Assembly (NCBI RefSeq): GCF_001898315.1
Contig: NZ_MKTQ01000028.1
Coordinates: 60,832 to 124,831, forward strand
DNA length: 64,000 nt
Reading direction: 5' to 3'
DNA from: Microbacterium sp. 70-16
GTDB lineage: Bacteria > Actinomycetota > Actinomycetes > Actinomycetales > Microbacteriaceae
In this document: positions 1 to 8,108 of the stretch, piece after piece
Numbering within the stretch: the first letter of the stretch is position 1
How the letters are laid out: the number at the start of each line of letters is the position of its first letter
Notes under the pieces: generated by a model
The model's input: the letters and a program-made list of their open reading frames with translations, nothing else
Told to the model about the DNA's origin: nothing
Database searches by the model: none
Translations under genes and position numbers: made by a program

Positions 1-16
1 TCCTGAGTTATTGTGG
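1..16. repeat. right end of a TIR repeat element, cut by the window edge
   Basis: The first 16 bases, TCCTGAGTTATTGTGG, match with one difference the right terminal inverted repeat of the two complete elements at 62283-62390 and 62711-62820. Only this arm is visible, so a third copy very probably lies across the window boundary. Bases 17-68, before the first gene, show nothing else I can interpret. Confidence 0.6.
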
Positions 17-68
17 TGGCACGCCGACGACCGGCGATGGCGCGGCGCGGCGAGCGGCGAGCGCAGCC

Positions 69-695
69 TCAGAGCACCGCGTTCCATCTCGGCCGCGCGG
101 GCTCCGCGTCCCACTCGGCGAGGATCTCATCGGCCGAGCCGACCGGGAAGGTCGTCACGAGCCTGCCGCCCAGCGCGTACGCCAGCGCGAAGGGGCCGCC
201 GTCGGCGTGCCGCGCAAGACCGAGGGATGCCACGCTGTCGCCGACGACAGCCGTGCGCGCCTCGGCGCGCGCCAGCAGCCCGGTCATGGCATCCGTCACC
301 CGCTCGAGCGTGGTGCGCGATGACGCCCACGGCACGAACGCGTCGGCGGGCAGCCCGTAGGCCCGCGCGAGGGCGCCGTTGAGCCACCGCTCGCGCTTGA
401 AGCCGTAGGGCGTCGGCACTGTCGACAGCAGGTAGCCGTAGATGTGAAGCAGGCCCGCGTTGCCGATCGGCCAGGCCGCATCGAGCCCCGCGCGTGCGTG
501 CAGGGCGTCGAACAGCGCCTCTGGCACGACGGCGGTTCCGGCGTGCTCGTCGATGACGGTCGACCGTCCCCACCGCGCGAAGCGGCCCGCCGCCGCATCG
601 GCGTCGATCGCCGCGCCGAGCCACGGATGCCGCTCGAGTGCGCCCACCGGGTCGGACTGCGCGTCTGCCACCGCCCCGTCGATGCGCTCGCTCAC
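69..695 (-). CDS. conserved hypothetical protein, 208 aa
   Basis: I do not recognise the family. The frame is open from a GTG at 695 to a stop at 69 and has the codon composition of its neighbours, so it is very likely real. The product is soluble-looking, with no signal peptide or membrane span. A Gly/Leu-rich centre (NAGLLHIYGYLLSTVPTPYG, about residues 79-98) suggests a folded enzyme or ligand-binding domain. It is read divergently from the HAD/phn operon, with about 130 bp between them that would hold both promoters. No functional claim is made. Confidence 0.75.
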   Translation of the reverse strand: MSERIDGAVADAQSDPVGALERHPWLGAAIDADAAAGRFARWGRSTVIDEHAGTAVVPEALFDALHARAGLDAAWPIGNAGLLHIYGYLLSTVPTPYGFKRERWLNGALARAYGLPADAFVPWASSRTTLERVTDAMTGLLARAEARTAVVGDSVASLGLARHADGGPFALAYALGGRLVTTFPVGSADEILAEWDAEPARPRWNAVL

Positions 696-823
696 GGCTC
701 CAGCGTATGGGTGTTCACATGATGTTCACGCCCCGCGGCCATTTCGTCCATACTCATGGGTGATCATGGACACAACGTCCGCCGCTTCGGTGCATACCGG
801 ACGCGGACAGAACAAGGAGCACT

Positions 824-1495
824 GTGCGACCCACCATCGTCTTCGACTTCGACGGCACGATCGCCCTCGGCAACGGGCCGATCACGGCGTTCGCACGCGA
901 GATCGGCCGCGCCGCCGGCGACTCGACCTTCGCCGCGCGGGCCGAGCACGAACTCGAGCTGTTCGAGGCCGGAACGGGCGACTACCGCGACGGCTATGAC
1001 GCCGTCACGCGCACGGCCGTCGCCGACGGGATCACTGCCGAGGTGACCGAGGCGGCCTACGCCGCGTCGCGCGCACAGCTCGCCGCGGGCGAGATCGCCG
1101 TCACGCCCCCGCAAGGGCTCGCCGACTTCCTCGCGACCCTGCACACGCGGGCAGATCTCGTGCTCGCCACCAACGCACCCGGCGAGGGCGTGCTCGCGAC
1201 GCTCGCCGAGTGGAGCCTGGCGGATGCCTTCGACGTGACCCACTTCACGGTCGGCAAGCCCGCGGGGCTCGAGCGCGTGCTGCGCGACGCGCTCGCGCAC
1301 GGACCGGTGCTGTCGATCGGCGACATCCACGAGTTCGACCTCGCCCCCGCCGCAGCCCTCGGGGCCGACACGGCCCTCGTCGGCGCTACCGCGGCACGCA
1401 GCACCGCCGAGGTCACGCTGCGCGCAGCGACGCTCGCCGACCTGTACGACGCGATCCTCGCGTGGGCGGATGCCGCGGCATCCACCCCCTCATGA
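824..1495 (+). CDS. HAD-superfamily phosphatase
   Basis: The 223-aa protein opens with FDFDGT (residues 7-12), the HAD motif I carrying the nucleophile Asp and the acid/base Asp. Motif II is likely the ATNAP segment near residue 115, and motif IV is GDIHEFDLAPAAALG near residue 168, so the hydrolase core is complete. The cap is small and helical. It starts at GTG 824 and ends 56 bp before the PhnD-like gene, which suggests co-transcription with the importer and a role dephosphorylating the imported compound. Phosphonoacetaldehyde hydrolase is a HAD relative, but I see no residue that assigns that activity. The substrate is unknown. Confidence 0.85.
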   Translation: MRPTIVFDFDGTIALGNGPITAFAREIGRAAGDSTFAARAEHELELFEAGTGDYRDGYDAVTRTAVADGITAEVTEAAYAASRAQLAAGEIAVTPPQGLADFLATLHTRADLVLATNAPGEGVLATLAEWSLADAFDVTHFTVGKPAGLERVLRDALAHGPVLSIGDIHEFDLAPAAALGADTALVGATAARSTAEVTLRAATLADLYDAILAWADAAASTPS

Positions 1496-1551
1496 CCCAT
1501 CCGACCCACCCATCACCAAGCCCGACACCTGGGAACCGAAAGGCACATCTC

Positions 1552-2565
1552 ATGCGCAAGCCCCTCCTGATCACCGGCGTGGCGGCCCTCGCCGCTCTCG
1601 CCCTGGCCGGCTGCAGCAGCACGGCCGACCCGTCGGCCTCGACCGACGCCACCACCGAATGGCCCGACTCGATCACGATCTCGCTCGTCCCGTCTGTCGA
1701 GGGTGAAGACCTCGCCGAGGCGCTCGACCCGCTGACGACGTACCTGTCCGAGAACCTCGGCATCGAGGTCAAGGGCGTCGTCGCGTCCGACTACGCCGCG
1801 ACGGTCGAGGCGCTCGGCACCGACCAGGCGCAGGTCATCATCACCGACGCCGGCTCGCTGTACAACGCGACCGAGCGCTACGATGCACAGCTCATCCTGC
1901 GCGACGTCCGCTTCGGCGCGACTTCGTACGCGTCGGTCGCGTTCACCAACAACCCCGACAAGTACTGCGACGACGAGCCCACGCTGTCGACGTATGCCGC
2001 GAGCGGCATCGAGCTGTCGTACTGCAACGGCATCGAGGCTGCCGGTGAGAACGCGACCGGTCAGGGCCCCGCTGCCCTCGACGCGCTGGCGAAGATCGAC
2101 GCGGGCACGAAGGTCGCACTGCAGGCGGCGACCTCGCCCGCCGGCTACCAGTACCCCGTCGTCGCGATGCGCGAGGCCGGTATCGACACCGACAACGACA
2201 TCACGCAGGTGCCGGTCGAGGGCAACAACAACGCCGTCCTCGCCGTCTACCACGGTGACGCCGAGGTCAGCTTCGGTTACTGGGATGCCCGCACGACGGT
2301 CACCGACGAGGCTCCCGACGTGGCCGAGAAGGTCGTCGCGTTCGCGTACACCGACATGATCCCCAACGGTGGCGTCGCGGTCTCGAAGTCGCTCCCGGCC
2401 GACCTGGTCGCCCAGCTCACCGAGCTCATGGACGGCTACGCCGACTCTTCTGACGAGGCCGCCAGCGTCATGTTCGACCTCGTCGGTCTGTCGGACTGGA
2501 CGAGCGACACCGCCCCCGAGGAGATCACCCGCTACGGCGAGATCCTCGCGCAGTTCGCGAACTGA
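1552..2565 (+). CDS. phnD: PhnD-type ABC transporter substrate-binding lipoprotein
   Basis: This 337-aa extracytoplasmic binding protein has a lysine/arginine-led signal and a lipobox (ALAGC, cleavage before Cys about residue 22), so it should be tethered to the outer face of the membrane. The body matches the phosphate/phosphite/phosphonate-binding family: after a Thr/Ser-rich linker come SITISLVPS and an 'aldp lttylsenlGi' region typical of PhnD. The start is the ATG at 1552 with GAAAGG upstream; longer frames from 1210 run through the HAD gene and are rejected. It heads the transporter part of the operon. The family binds phosphonates, phosphite or hypophosphite; the ligand here cannot be read from sequence. 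Confidence 0.9.
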   Translation: MRKPLLITGVAALAALALAGCSSTADPSASTDATTEWPDSITISLVPSVEGEDLAEALDPLTTYLSENLGIEVKGVVASDYAATVEALGTDQAQVIITDAGSLYNATERYDAQLILRDVRFGATSYASVAFTNNPDKYCDDEPTLSTYAASGIELSYCNGIEAAGENATGQGPAALDALAKIDAGTKVALQAATSPAGYQYPVVAMREAGIDTDNDITQVPVEGNNNAVLAVYHGDAEVSFGYWDARTTVTDEAPDVAEKVVAFAYTDMIPNGGVAVSKSLPADLVAQLTELMDGYADSSDEAASVMFDLVGLSDWTSDTAPEEITRYGEILAQFAN

Positions 2566-2589
2566 CACTCATACACGGAGACTCGGTGC

Positions 2590-3426
2590 ATGCATACTGA
2601 TCCGCACCGCGGACCGCACGGCGCGGAGGTCGAGGGTGCTCCCTCGGCCCCCGCGTCGTGGTCGATCCGCCTGGACGACGTGTCGGTGACCTACCCGAAC
2701 GGCACGCAGGCGCTGCGCGGCGTCTCGCTCGAGATCGCCGCCGGCGAGATGGTCTCGATCGTGGGGCTGTCGGGCTCGGGCAAGTCCACGCTCATCCGCA
2801 CGATCAACGGCCTCGTGCCTGCGACCAGCGGCACGGTGGCCGTCGGCCCGCACGTCGTGACGGGCCTGCGCGGCCGGAAGCTCCGCGCCCTGCGCGGCCA
2901 CATCGGCATGATCTTCCAAGGGTTCAACCTCGCCGACCGCACGAGCGTGTACCGCAACGTGCTCGTCGGCCGGTTCGCGCACTCCCCCACGATCCGGACG
3001 CTGCTCGGCATCACGACGCCGCACGACCGCGAGCTGGCGCTGCAGTCGCTGGACTCGGTCGGGATGCTCGAGAAGGTCTGGATGCGCGCGGGTCAGCTCT
3101 CCGGCGGCCAGAAGCAGCGCGTCGCGATCGCCCGCGCTCTCACGCAGGAGCCGGCCGTCATGCTCGCCGATGAGCCCGTCGCGAGCCTCGACCCGCCGAC
3201 CGCGCACGCCGTCATGGACGACCTGCGCCGCGTCAACACCGACGAGGGCCTCACGGTACTCGTCAACATCCACCTCATGGATCTCGCGCGCCAGTACACG
3301 ACCCGCATGATCGGACTGCGCGGCGGCGAGCTCGTCTACGACGGACCGGCGGCGGATGCCACCGAGGCCGACTTCGAGCAGATCTACGGCCGACCCATCC
3401 AGCCCACCGATCGGCTCGACGCGTGA
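2590..3426 (+). CDS. phnC: phosphonate-type ABC transporter ATP-binding protein
   Basis: This 278-aa ATPase carries Walker [10 protein letters not shown] (about residue 59), a Q-loop in MIFQGFNL, the signature LSGGQKQR and Walker B VMLADEP followed by the D-loop SLDP. The H-loop His lies in NIHLMDLA. The layout and the '[16 protein letters not shown]' stretch are characteristic of PhnC-type subunits. It energises import through the two permeases that follow. It begins 24 bp after phnD, and its stop overlaps the GTG of the first permease (GTGA), indicating translational coupling. The N-terminal 20 or so residues are a low-complexity extension, and a later start is possible. Confidence 0.92.
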   Translation: MHTDPHRGPHGAEVEGAPSAPASWSIRLDDVSVTYPNGTQALRGVSLEIAAGEMVSIVGLSGSGKSTLIRTINGLVPATSGTVAVGPHVVTGLRGRKLRALRGHIGMIFQGFNLADRTSVYRNVLVGRFAHSPTIRTLLGITTPHDRELALQSLDSVGMLEKVWMRAGQLSGGQKQRVAIARALTQEPAVMLADEPVASLDPPTAHAVMDDLRRVNTDEGLTVLVNIHLMDLARQYTTRMIGLRGGELVYDGPAADATEADFEQIYGRPIQPTDRLDA

Positions 3427-4220
3427 GCGATCTGATCCTCCCCCCGAAGCCGACCGCGCGCCTGCGCACGACCCTCATCGCCGCGGCGTTCCTCGCCTTC
3501 ACGGTGGCGACGTGCCTGCCCGCGATCGGCGGCATCGAGCTCGACTTCGTCGGCCTCGTCCGCAATTGGGACAACGGCTCGGGCCTCATGGCACAGCTGT
3601 TCCAGCCCGACTTCGCCTTCATTCCGCGCACGCTCCAGCCGATGCTCGAGACGCTGCAGATGGCTCTCGTCGGTGCCGTCGCGGCGGCGATCGTGTCGGT
3701 GCCGCTCACGCTGTGGGCGGCCGCGCCGACCAACCCGAACGTCTTCACCCGTCGCGCGCTGCGTGCCGTCATCAACGTCATCCGCGCCGTGCCCGACCTC
3801 GTCTACGCGACGATCCTCGTCGCGATGGTCGGCGTCGGGGCGCTGCCGGGTGTGCTGACCCTGTTCCTGTTCGACATCGGCATCATCGTCAAGCTCGTCT
3901 CAGAGGCGATCGACTCGGCCGACCACGGGTACATGGAGGCGGGATACGCCGCCGGCGGCACGCAGACGCAGATCAACCGCGTGACCGCGCTGCCGCAGTC
4001 GTGGCCGCTGTTCGCGAACCAGTGGCTGTACACGCTCGAACTGAACGTCCGCATCTCGGCGATCCTCGGCATCGTCGGCGCGGGCGGCATCGGGCGCCTG
4101 CTCGACGAGCGCCGCGCGTTCTACGCGTACGACGATGTCTCGGTCATCATCCTCGAGATCCTCGTCGTCGTGGTGCTGATCGAAGTGGCATCCAATCTCC
4201 TTCGGCGGCGCCTCGTATGA
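3423..4220 (+). CDS. phnE: phosphonate-type ABC transporter permease 1
   Basis: The 265-aa membrane protein has about six hydrophobic segments and the permease EAA-type loop ([21 protein letters not shown], roughly residues 160-180), which contacts the ATPase. Near the C-terminus [16 protein letters not shown] is the hallmark of PhnE permeases. It starts on a GTG overlapping the phnC stop and ends by overlapping the ATG of the second permease (ATGA). With its paralogue it would form a heterodimeric channel. Assignment to the family is secure; the substrate is not. Confidence 0.9.
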   Translation: MSDLILPPKPTARLRTTLIAAAFLAFTVATCLPAIGGIELDFVGLVRNWDNGSGLMAQLFQPDFAFIPRTLQPMLETLQMALVGAVAAAIVSVPLTLWAAAPTNPNVFTRRALRAVINVIRAVPDLVYATILVAMVGVGALPGVLTLFLFDIGIIVKLVSEAIDSADHGYMEAGYAAGGTQTQINRVTALPQSWPLFANQWLYTLELNVRISAILGIVGAGGIGRLLDERRAFYAYDDVSVIILEILVVVVLIEVASNLLRRRLV

Positions 4221-5068
4221 GCACCATGACCCGCCCCACACTCGCCCTCGAGGTGCCGCCGCGTCCGTCGCGACTGTGGCCGACCGTCATCACGATCGTC
4301 GTCGGACTCGTCGTCGTCGCCGCCACCGCGGGCCTGCCGATCGACTGGTCCGACCTCGGCGAGATCCCCGGCCAGCTCGTGCACTACGGCCGGCTCATGT
4401 TCGCGGATCCCAACTGGGAGAAGCTGCCGCGCGCCCTGTTCGAGACGTGGCGCTCGATCTCGATGGCGTGGATCGGCGCGATCCTGTGCGTCGTCGTGTC
4501 GATCCCCCTCGGCATGCTCGCGGCGAGCAATGTGGGTCCGGTATGGCTGCGGATGCCGCTGCGCGGGCTGTTCGCGATCATCCGCGCGATCCCCGAGGTG
4601 ATCATCGCGCTGATCCTTCTGACGGTCACGGGCCTCACCCCGTTCACCGGCGCACTCGCGCTCGGCATCGCGGGCATCGGCACGCAGGGCAAGTGGGTGT
4701 ACGAGACGATCGAGTCGGTGCAGGAGGGCGCGTCGGAGGCGGTACGCGCCGCGGGCGGTGGCACGGCCGAGGTCACGCGCTGGGCGCTGTGGCCGGCGGC
4801 TGCGCCGGCGCTCATGTCGTTCGCGCTGTACCGGTTCGAGATCAACATCCGCACGTCGGCGGTGCTGGGCCTCGTGGGCGCCGGCGGCATCGGCAGCATG
4901 CTCGCGAACTACACCAACTTCCGCGAGTGGGATACCGTCGGAATGCTCCTGATCGTCGTGGTCACAGCGACCATGCTGATGGACGCGGTTTCGGGGGCGA
5001 TCCGCCGCCGGATCACCGGTGGCACGCGCGTGCGGACCCGCCGCGCGCAGCGCGCGACAGTCGAGTAA
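4217..5068 (+). CDS. phnE: phosphonate-type ABC transporter permease 2
   Basis: This second PhnE-like permease (283 aa) has membrane segments, an EAA loop (SVQEGASEAVRAAGGGTAEV) and the same VLGLVGAGGIGSMLANY signature as the first. Two PhnE paralogues in tandem are common in phosphonate-type importers and imply a heterodimer. The ATG at 4217 lies in an ATGA overlap with the preceding stop; the longer frame reaching back to 3356 is an overlap artefact. An Arg-rich tail (residues about 265-283) should be cytoplasmic. Confidence 0.9.
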   Translation: MSTMTRPTLALEVPPRPSRLWPTVITIVVGLVVVAATAGLPIDWSDLGEIPGQLVHYGRLMFADPNWEKLPRALFETWRSISMAWIGAILCVVVSIPLGMLAASNVGPVWLRMPLRGLFAIIRAIPEVIIALILLTVTGLTPFTGALALGIAGIGTQGKWVYETIESVQEGASEAVRAAGGGTAEVTRWALWPAAAPALMSFALYRFEINIRTSAVLGLVGAGGIGSMLANYTNFREWDTVGMLLIVVVTATMLMDAVSGAIRRRITGGTRVRTRRAQRATVE

Positions 5069-5079
5069 GAGGAGCCGTG

Positions 5080-5940
5080 ATGTGGACCGGGTCTGCTGAC
5101 GCCCCGCCGACCGCGCGGATCGCGATGCTCGCGCCCTCGCTGCAGCCGAGCGAGCAGCGCGTCGCCGAGTCGATCGCTGCCGACGTCGAGGCCGCGATCG
5201 ACCGTACCGCGCAAGAGGTCGCCGACCTCGTCGGTGTGGGGCGCGCGAGCGTCATCCGCACGGCGCAGTCGCTCGGCTACGACGGATACCCGCAGTTGCG
5301 CGTCGCGCTCGCGCGCGAGGTCGCGATGGCGACCCCCGCCGCCGAGACCGTCGCCGACGGGACGATGCTGGGCGAGTTGCGCGGCGCCGTCGAGCGGTTC
5401 TCGGGCCGGCTCATGCACACGGTGTCGGCGCTGACCGAGGACGACCTCGTCGGCTTCGTGCGGGTGCTCGACGCGTCGCAGCGCGTGCTCGTCGCCGCGA
5501 ACGGGCTGTCGTCGCCGCTGGGTCTCGATCTCGCGATGCGGCTGATCTCGGCGGGGCGCCCCGCGGAGTACCTGCCCGACACGCTCGGCCAGCAGATCGC
5601 CGCAACCCAGCTCGGCGCGGGCTCGGCGTGTCTCGTCGTCTCGGGTTCGGGCGCGAACCGCGCGACGCTCGATGTCATGACCGCGGCGCGCGAGAGCGGC
5701 GCGACGGTGCTCGCGATCACGTCGTTCCCGCGCTCCCCTGCCGCCGAACTCGCCGACATCGCGCTCGTCGTCGCGCCGATCAACGACTCGTTCCGTGACG
5801 AGCTCGTGCACACGTCGCGCGCGGCGCTCATGCTCGTGACCGAGTCGCTCGTGGGGCTGCTCGTCGCCCAGCGCGGCGAGAGCGCCCGCGTCGCGCAGTC
5901 GGCGACGCTGTCGGTGCTGGGGCACTCGCTGTCGGAGTGA
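5080..5940 (+). CDS. MurR/RpiR-family transcriptional regulator
   Basis: This is a 286-aa regulator. The N-terminal helix-turn-helix (about residues 22-75; TAQEVADLVGVGRASVIRTAQSLGYDGYPQLR) is the RpiR DNA-binding domain. The C-terminal SIS domain (about 120-265; ANGLSSPLGLDLAMRL, LVVSGSGANRATLDVMTAARESGA) binds phosphosugars in characterised members. GAGGA lies just upstream; an in-frame GTG at 5077 is an alternative start. It sits 11 bp after the second permease, so it probably controls its own operon in response to a phosphorylated ligand. That ligand type fits the HAD phosphatase and phn-type importer but is not shown here. Confidence 0.87.
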   Translation: MWTGSADAPPTARIAMLAPSLQPSEQRVAESIAADVEAAIDRTAQEVADLVGVGRASVIRTAQSLGYDGYPQLRVALAREVAMATPAAETVADGTMLGELRGAVERFSGRLMHTVSALTEDDLVGFVRVLDASQRVLVAANGLSSPLGLDLAMRLISAGRPAEYLPDTLGQQIAATQLGAGSACLVVSGSGANRATLDVMTAARESGATVLAITSFPRSPAAELADIALVVAPINDSFRDELVHTSRAALMLVTESLVGLLVAQRGESARVAQSATLSVLGHSLSE

Positions 5941-6002
5941 GCTTTTCATTCGCCCGAAACACGCCGCCGGTAGCGTGGCGCCATCGCGATGAAGGAGGCG
6001 CC

Positions 6003-7049
6003 ATGGCATTCCACGTTCCGATGGTGGACATCTCGGCCTATGTGACGGGCGGGACCGACGCGGAGCGTGCCGACGTCGCCGCCCGCATCGACGAGGCGTG
6101 CCGCACGGTGGGATTCATCCAGATCACGGGGCACGGCATCCCGGCATCCATCATCGACGGGCTGACGGATGCCGTGGACCGCTTCTTCGCGCTCGATCTC
6201 GCCACCAAGAAGGGGTATCGCACGCCGCCCGAGATCAACCGCGGCTACAGCCCGCCGAAGTCGGAGTCGCTGAGCCTGTCGCTCGGCGTCGAGCAGGCGA
6301 GCCGCATGAACGACTTCTTCGAGGCGTTCAACGTGGGGGCATCCGCCGCGGACTACCCGCACGCGACCGACTTGCCGCAACCCGACTACGCCGAGAACGT
6401 GTGGCCCGCGGTCGAGGGTTTCGAGCCACAGGTGAGCGCGTACTTCGGTGAGGCGGCGCGGGTCGCGCGCACGATGACGCGCATCTTCACCGACGCCCTC
6501 GGGCTGCCGGAGGACTACTTCGCCGTGCGCACCGACCATTCGCTCGATGTCATGCGGATGAACAACTATGCCCTGCCGCCGGGAACCGATGTGACGCTCG
6601 ACGGTGACCTGGTCGGCATGGGCGAGCACACCGACTTCGGAATCGTGACGATCCTGTGGGCCGACCGCGTGCGGGGCCTGCAGGTGCTGGGCTCGGACGG
6701 ATCGTGGAACGATGTCGCGCCCGCGGAGGGGGCGCTGCTGATCAACCTGGGCGACATCACGGCGCACCTGACGAACGAGCGATGGATGTCGACGCTGCAC
6801 CGCGTGAAGCCGCCCGTCATCGACGGGACGATCGAGCGGCGCCGCAGCGTCGCGTTCTTCCACGACGGCAACGTCGACACGGTCATCGAGACCCTGCCGT
6901 CCTGCATCGACGAGGAGCACCCCGACTTGTTCGAGCCGGTCACGATCGCCGAGCACATCGCGGCGAAGCTGCGCGGCTCGCGCGCAGGCGTGCTGAACGA
7001 CCAGGCCGGGCGCGAATCGGCCCGTGTGCTGGCCAGCGATCGGTACTGA
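6003..7049 (+). CDS. isopenicillin-N-synthase-like Fe(II)/2-oxoglutarate oxygenase
   Basis: The 348-aa product has the DIOX_N domain (about 5-130; VPMVDISAY, GFIQITGHGI) followed by the 2OG-Fe(II) oxygenase domain. The metal triad can be read as His and Asp of GEHTDFG (about residue 207) and the His of STLHRVKPP (about 263). The RxS co-substrate motif is in ERRRSVAFFHDGN. An AAGGAGG sequence at 5992-5998 fixes the ATG at 6003 over an upstream start at 5937. It is the last gene of the HAD-phn-RpiR operon. An oxygenase paired with a phn-type importer suggests oxidative breakdown of the imported compound, but family members act on many substrates. Confidence 0.85.
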   Translation: MAFHVPMVDISAYVTGGTDAERADVAARIDEACRTVGFIQITGHGIPASIIDGLTDAVDRFFALDLATKKGYRTPPEINRGYSPPKSESLSLSLGVEQASRMNDFFEAFNVGASAADYPHATDLPQPDYAENVWPAVEGFEPQVSAYFGEAARVARTMTRIFTDALGLPEDYFAVRTDHSLDVMRMNNYALPPGTDVTLDGDLVGMGEHTDFGIVTILWADRVRGLQVLGSDGSWNDVAPAEGALLINLGDITAHLTNERWMSTLHRVKPPVIDGTIERRRSVAFFHDGNVDTVIETLPSCIDEEHPDLFEPVTIAEHIAAKLRGSRAGVLNDQAGRESARVLASDRY

Positions 7050-7109
7050 GGGACTAGTTACTGGCTGGGCGCCAGTCGCGCGGTATCCGCTTGTGACGTG
7101 CGCGGATGC

Positions 7110-7649
7110 CTATCGCACCATCCGCGCATCGGTGATGAGCGGCGCGTGCGGGTCGATCTGCTCGACTCCGTCGAACCGGAACCGGTTGCGCAGGTAGAAC
7201 GCGATCGCGCGCGGGTTCTGCTTGGCGACCCACAGCATCGCCGGCCCGGACCCCAGTGCGCCGTCGAGCAGTGCCTGGCCGATGCCTGCGCCGTAGTGCG
7301 CGGCGAGCACGTAGATCGCGTACAGCGTGCGCTCGCGCGGCGGCGCTTCGCCCAGTGCTTCTTCGCCCGGTGCGGCTTCGGCCTGCCCTGCTTGGCTCTG
7401 CACGGCTTCGCTTGGCCCGACCCACGCGAACCCGACGATGGCTCCGTCGATCTCTGCGACCCGGACGGTCATGTCGTCGCGCGGGTGGGTCAGAACGTGC
7501 GCCCACATGCGATGCCGGCGCGCGACGTACTCCGGCGAGAAGTAGTCCTCGGGCAGCAGGTGCGCGTACGCCTCCTTCCACGTCGCGACGTGGAGTTCGG
7601 CGATCTGCGACGCGTCGCTCGGGCGTGGCGCACGGATCGTGAAGGGCAT
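7110..7649 (-). CDS. GNAT-family N-acetyltransferase
   Basis: This 179-aa acyl-CoA-dependent acetyltransferase begins FTIRAPRPSDASQIAELHVATWKEAY-like and carries the acetyl-CoA loop in AAHYGAGIGQALLDGAL (about residues 123-139), matching the Q/RxxGxG/A motif. Near the C-terminus, NPRAIAFYLRNRFRFDGVEQ is the typical last GNAT helix and strand. The start is the ATG at 7649; an ATG at 7658 is also in frame. Residues about 90-118 form an Ala/Glu/Gln-rich insertion absent from most relatives. It converges with the oxygenase gene, and the acceptor substrate is unknown. Confidence 0.85.
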   Translation of the reverse strand: MPFTIRAPRPSDASQIAELHVATWKEAYAHLLPEDYFSPEYVARRHRMWAHVLTHPRDDMTVRVAEIDGAIVGFAWVGPSEAVQSQAGQAEAAPGEEALGEAPPRERTLYAIYVLAAHYGAGIGQALLDGALGSGPAMLWVAKQNPRAIAFYLRNRFRFDGVEQIDPHAPLITDARMVR

Positions 7650-7728
7650 GCACCCCATCGTGCCAGGCCGCGTGGCGCCCGCCAGTAGCCTGGTGACGCC
7701 GTCAGCGGAGCGCGGCGCGAGGAGACCC

Positions 7729-8103
7729 ATGAAGACGATCGCCGAGAAGCTGCAGATCAAGCCGGGCAACGACGTGCTCATTGCGGGGGCGGATGCCTCG
7801 CGGCGCAGCCTGCTCGACCCCCTTCCCGACGGGGTCACGGTGACCGAGGGCATCGGCCGCGCGGTGCGCGACGTCGCGGTGATCTTCGCCGCTGACCGCG
7901 CGGCGCTCGACGCGCGGCTCGCGGAGGCGCTGCCTTTTCTGGCCGAGGCACGCGCTTCGTGGATCATCTATCCGAAGGGCAACCGCTCGGACATCAACCG
8001 CGACAGCATTTGGCGGCGCGTCGAAGAACTCGGCTGGACTCTCAATGCCAACGTCGCGATCGACGATGCGTGGTCGGCCGTGCGGATGAAACCGCAGGCG
8101 TAG
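7729..8103 (+). CDS. DUF3052-like protein
   Basis: The 124-aa soluble protein begins MKTIAEKLQIKPGNDVLIAG, which matches the opening of actinobacterial DUF3052 proteins (KLGIKPG with a small hydrophobic strand). It ends with a conserved 'SWIIYPKG...DINRDSIWRRVEELGW...IDDAWSAVRM' region. No catalytic residues are evident and no function is established for the family. The start is the ATG at 7729 behind GAGGAGA. It is transcribed away from the GNAT gene with 79 bp between them. Confidence 0.8.
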   Translation: MKTIAEKLQIKPGNDVLIAGADASRRSLLDPLPDGVTVTEGIGRAVRDVAVIFAADRAALDARLAEALPFLAEARASWIIYPKGNRSDINRDSIWRRVEELGWTLNANVAIDDAWSAVRMKPQA

Positions 8104-8108
8104 TCGAC

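Noticed and set aside
824..7049. C-P lyase pathway for phosphonates
   Set aside because: No phnG, H, I, J, K, L or M genes are present; only importer-like genes with a phosphatase and an oxygenase.
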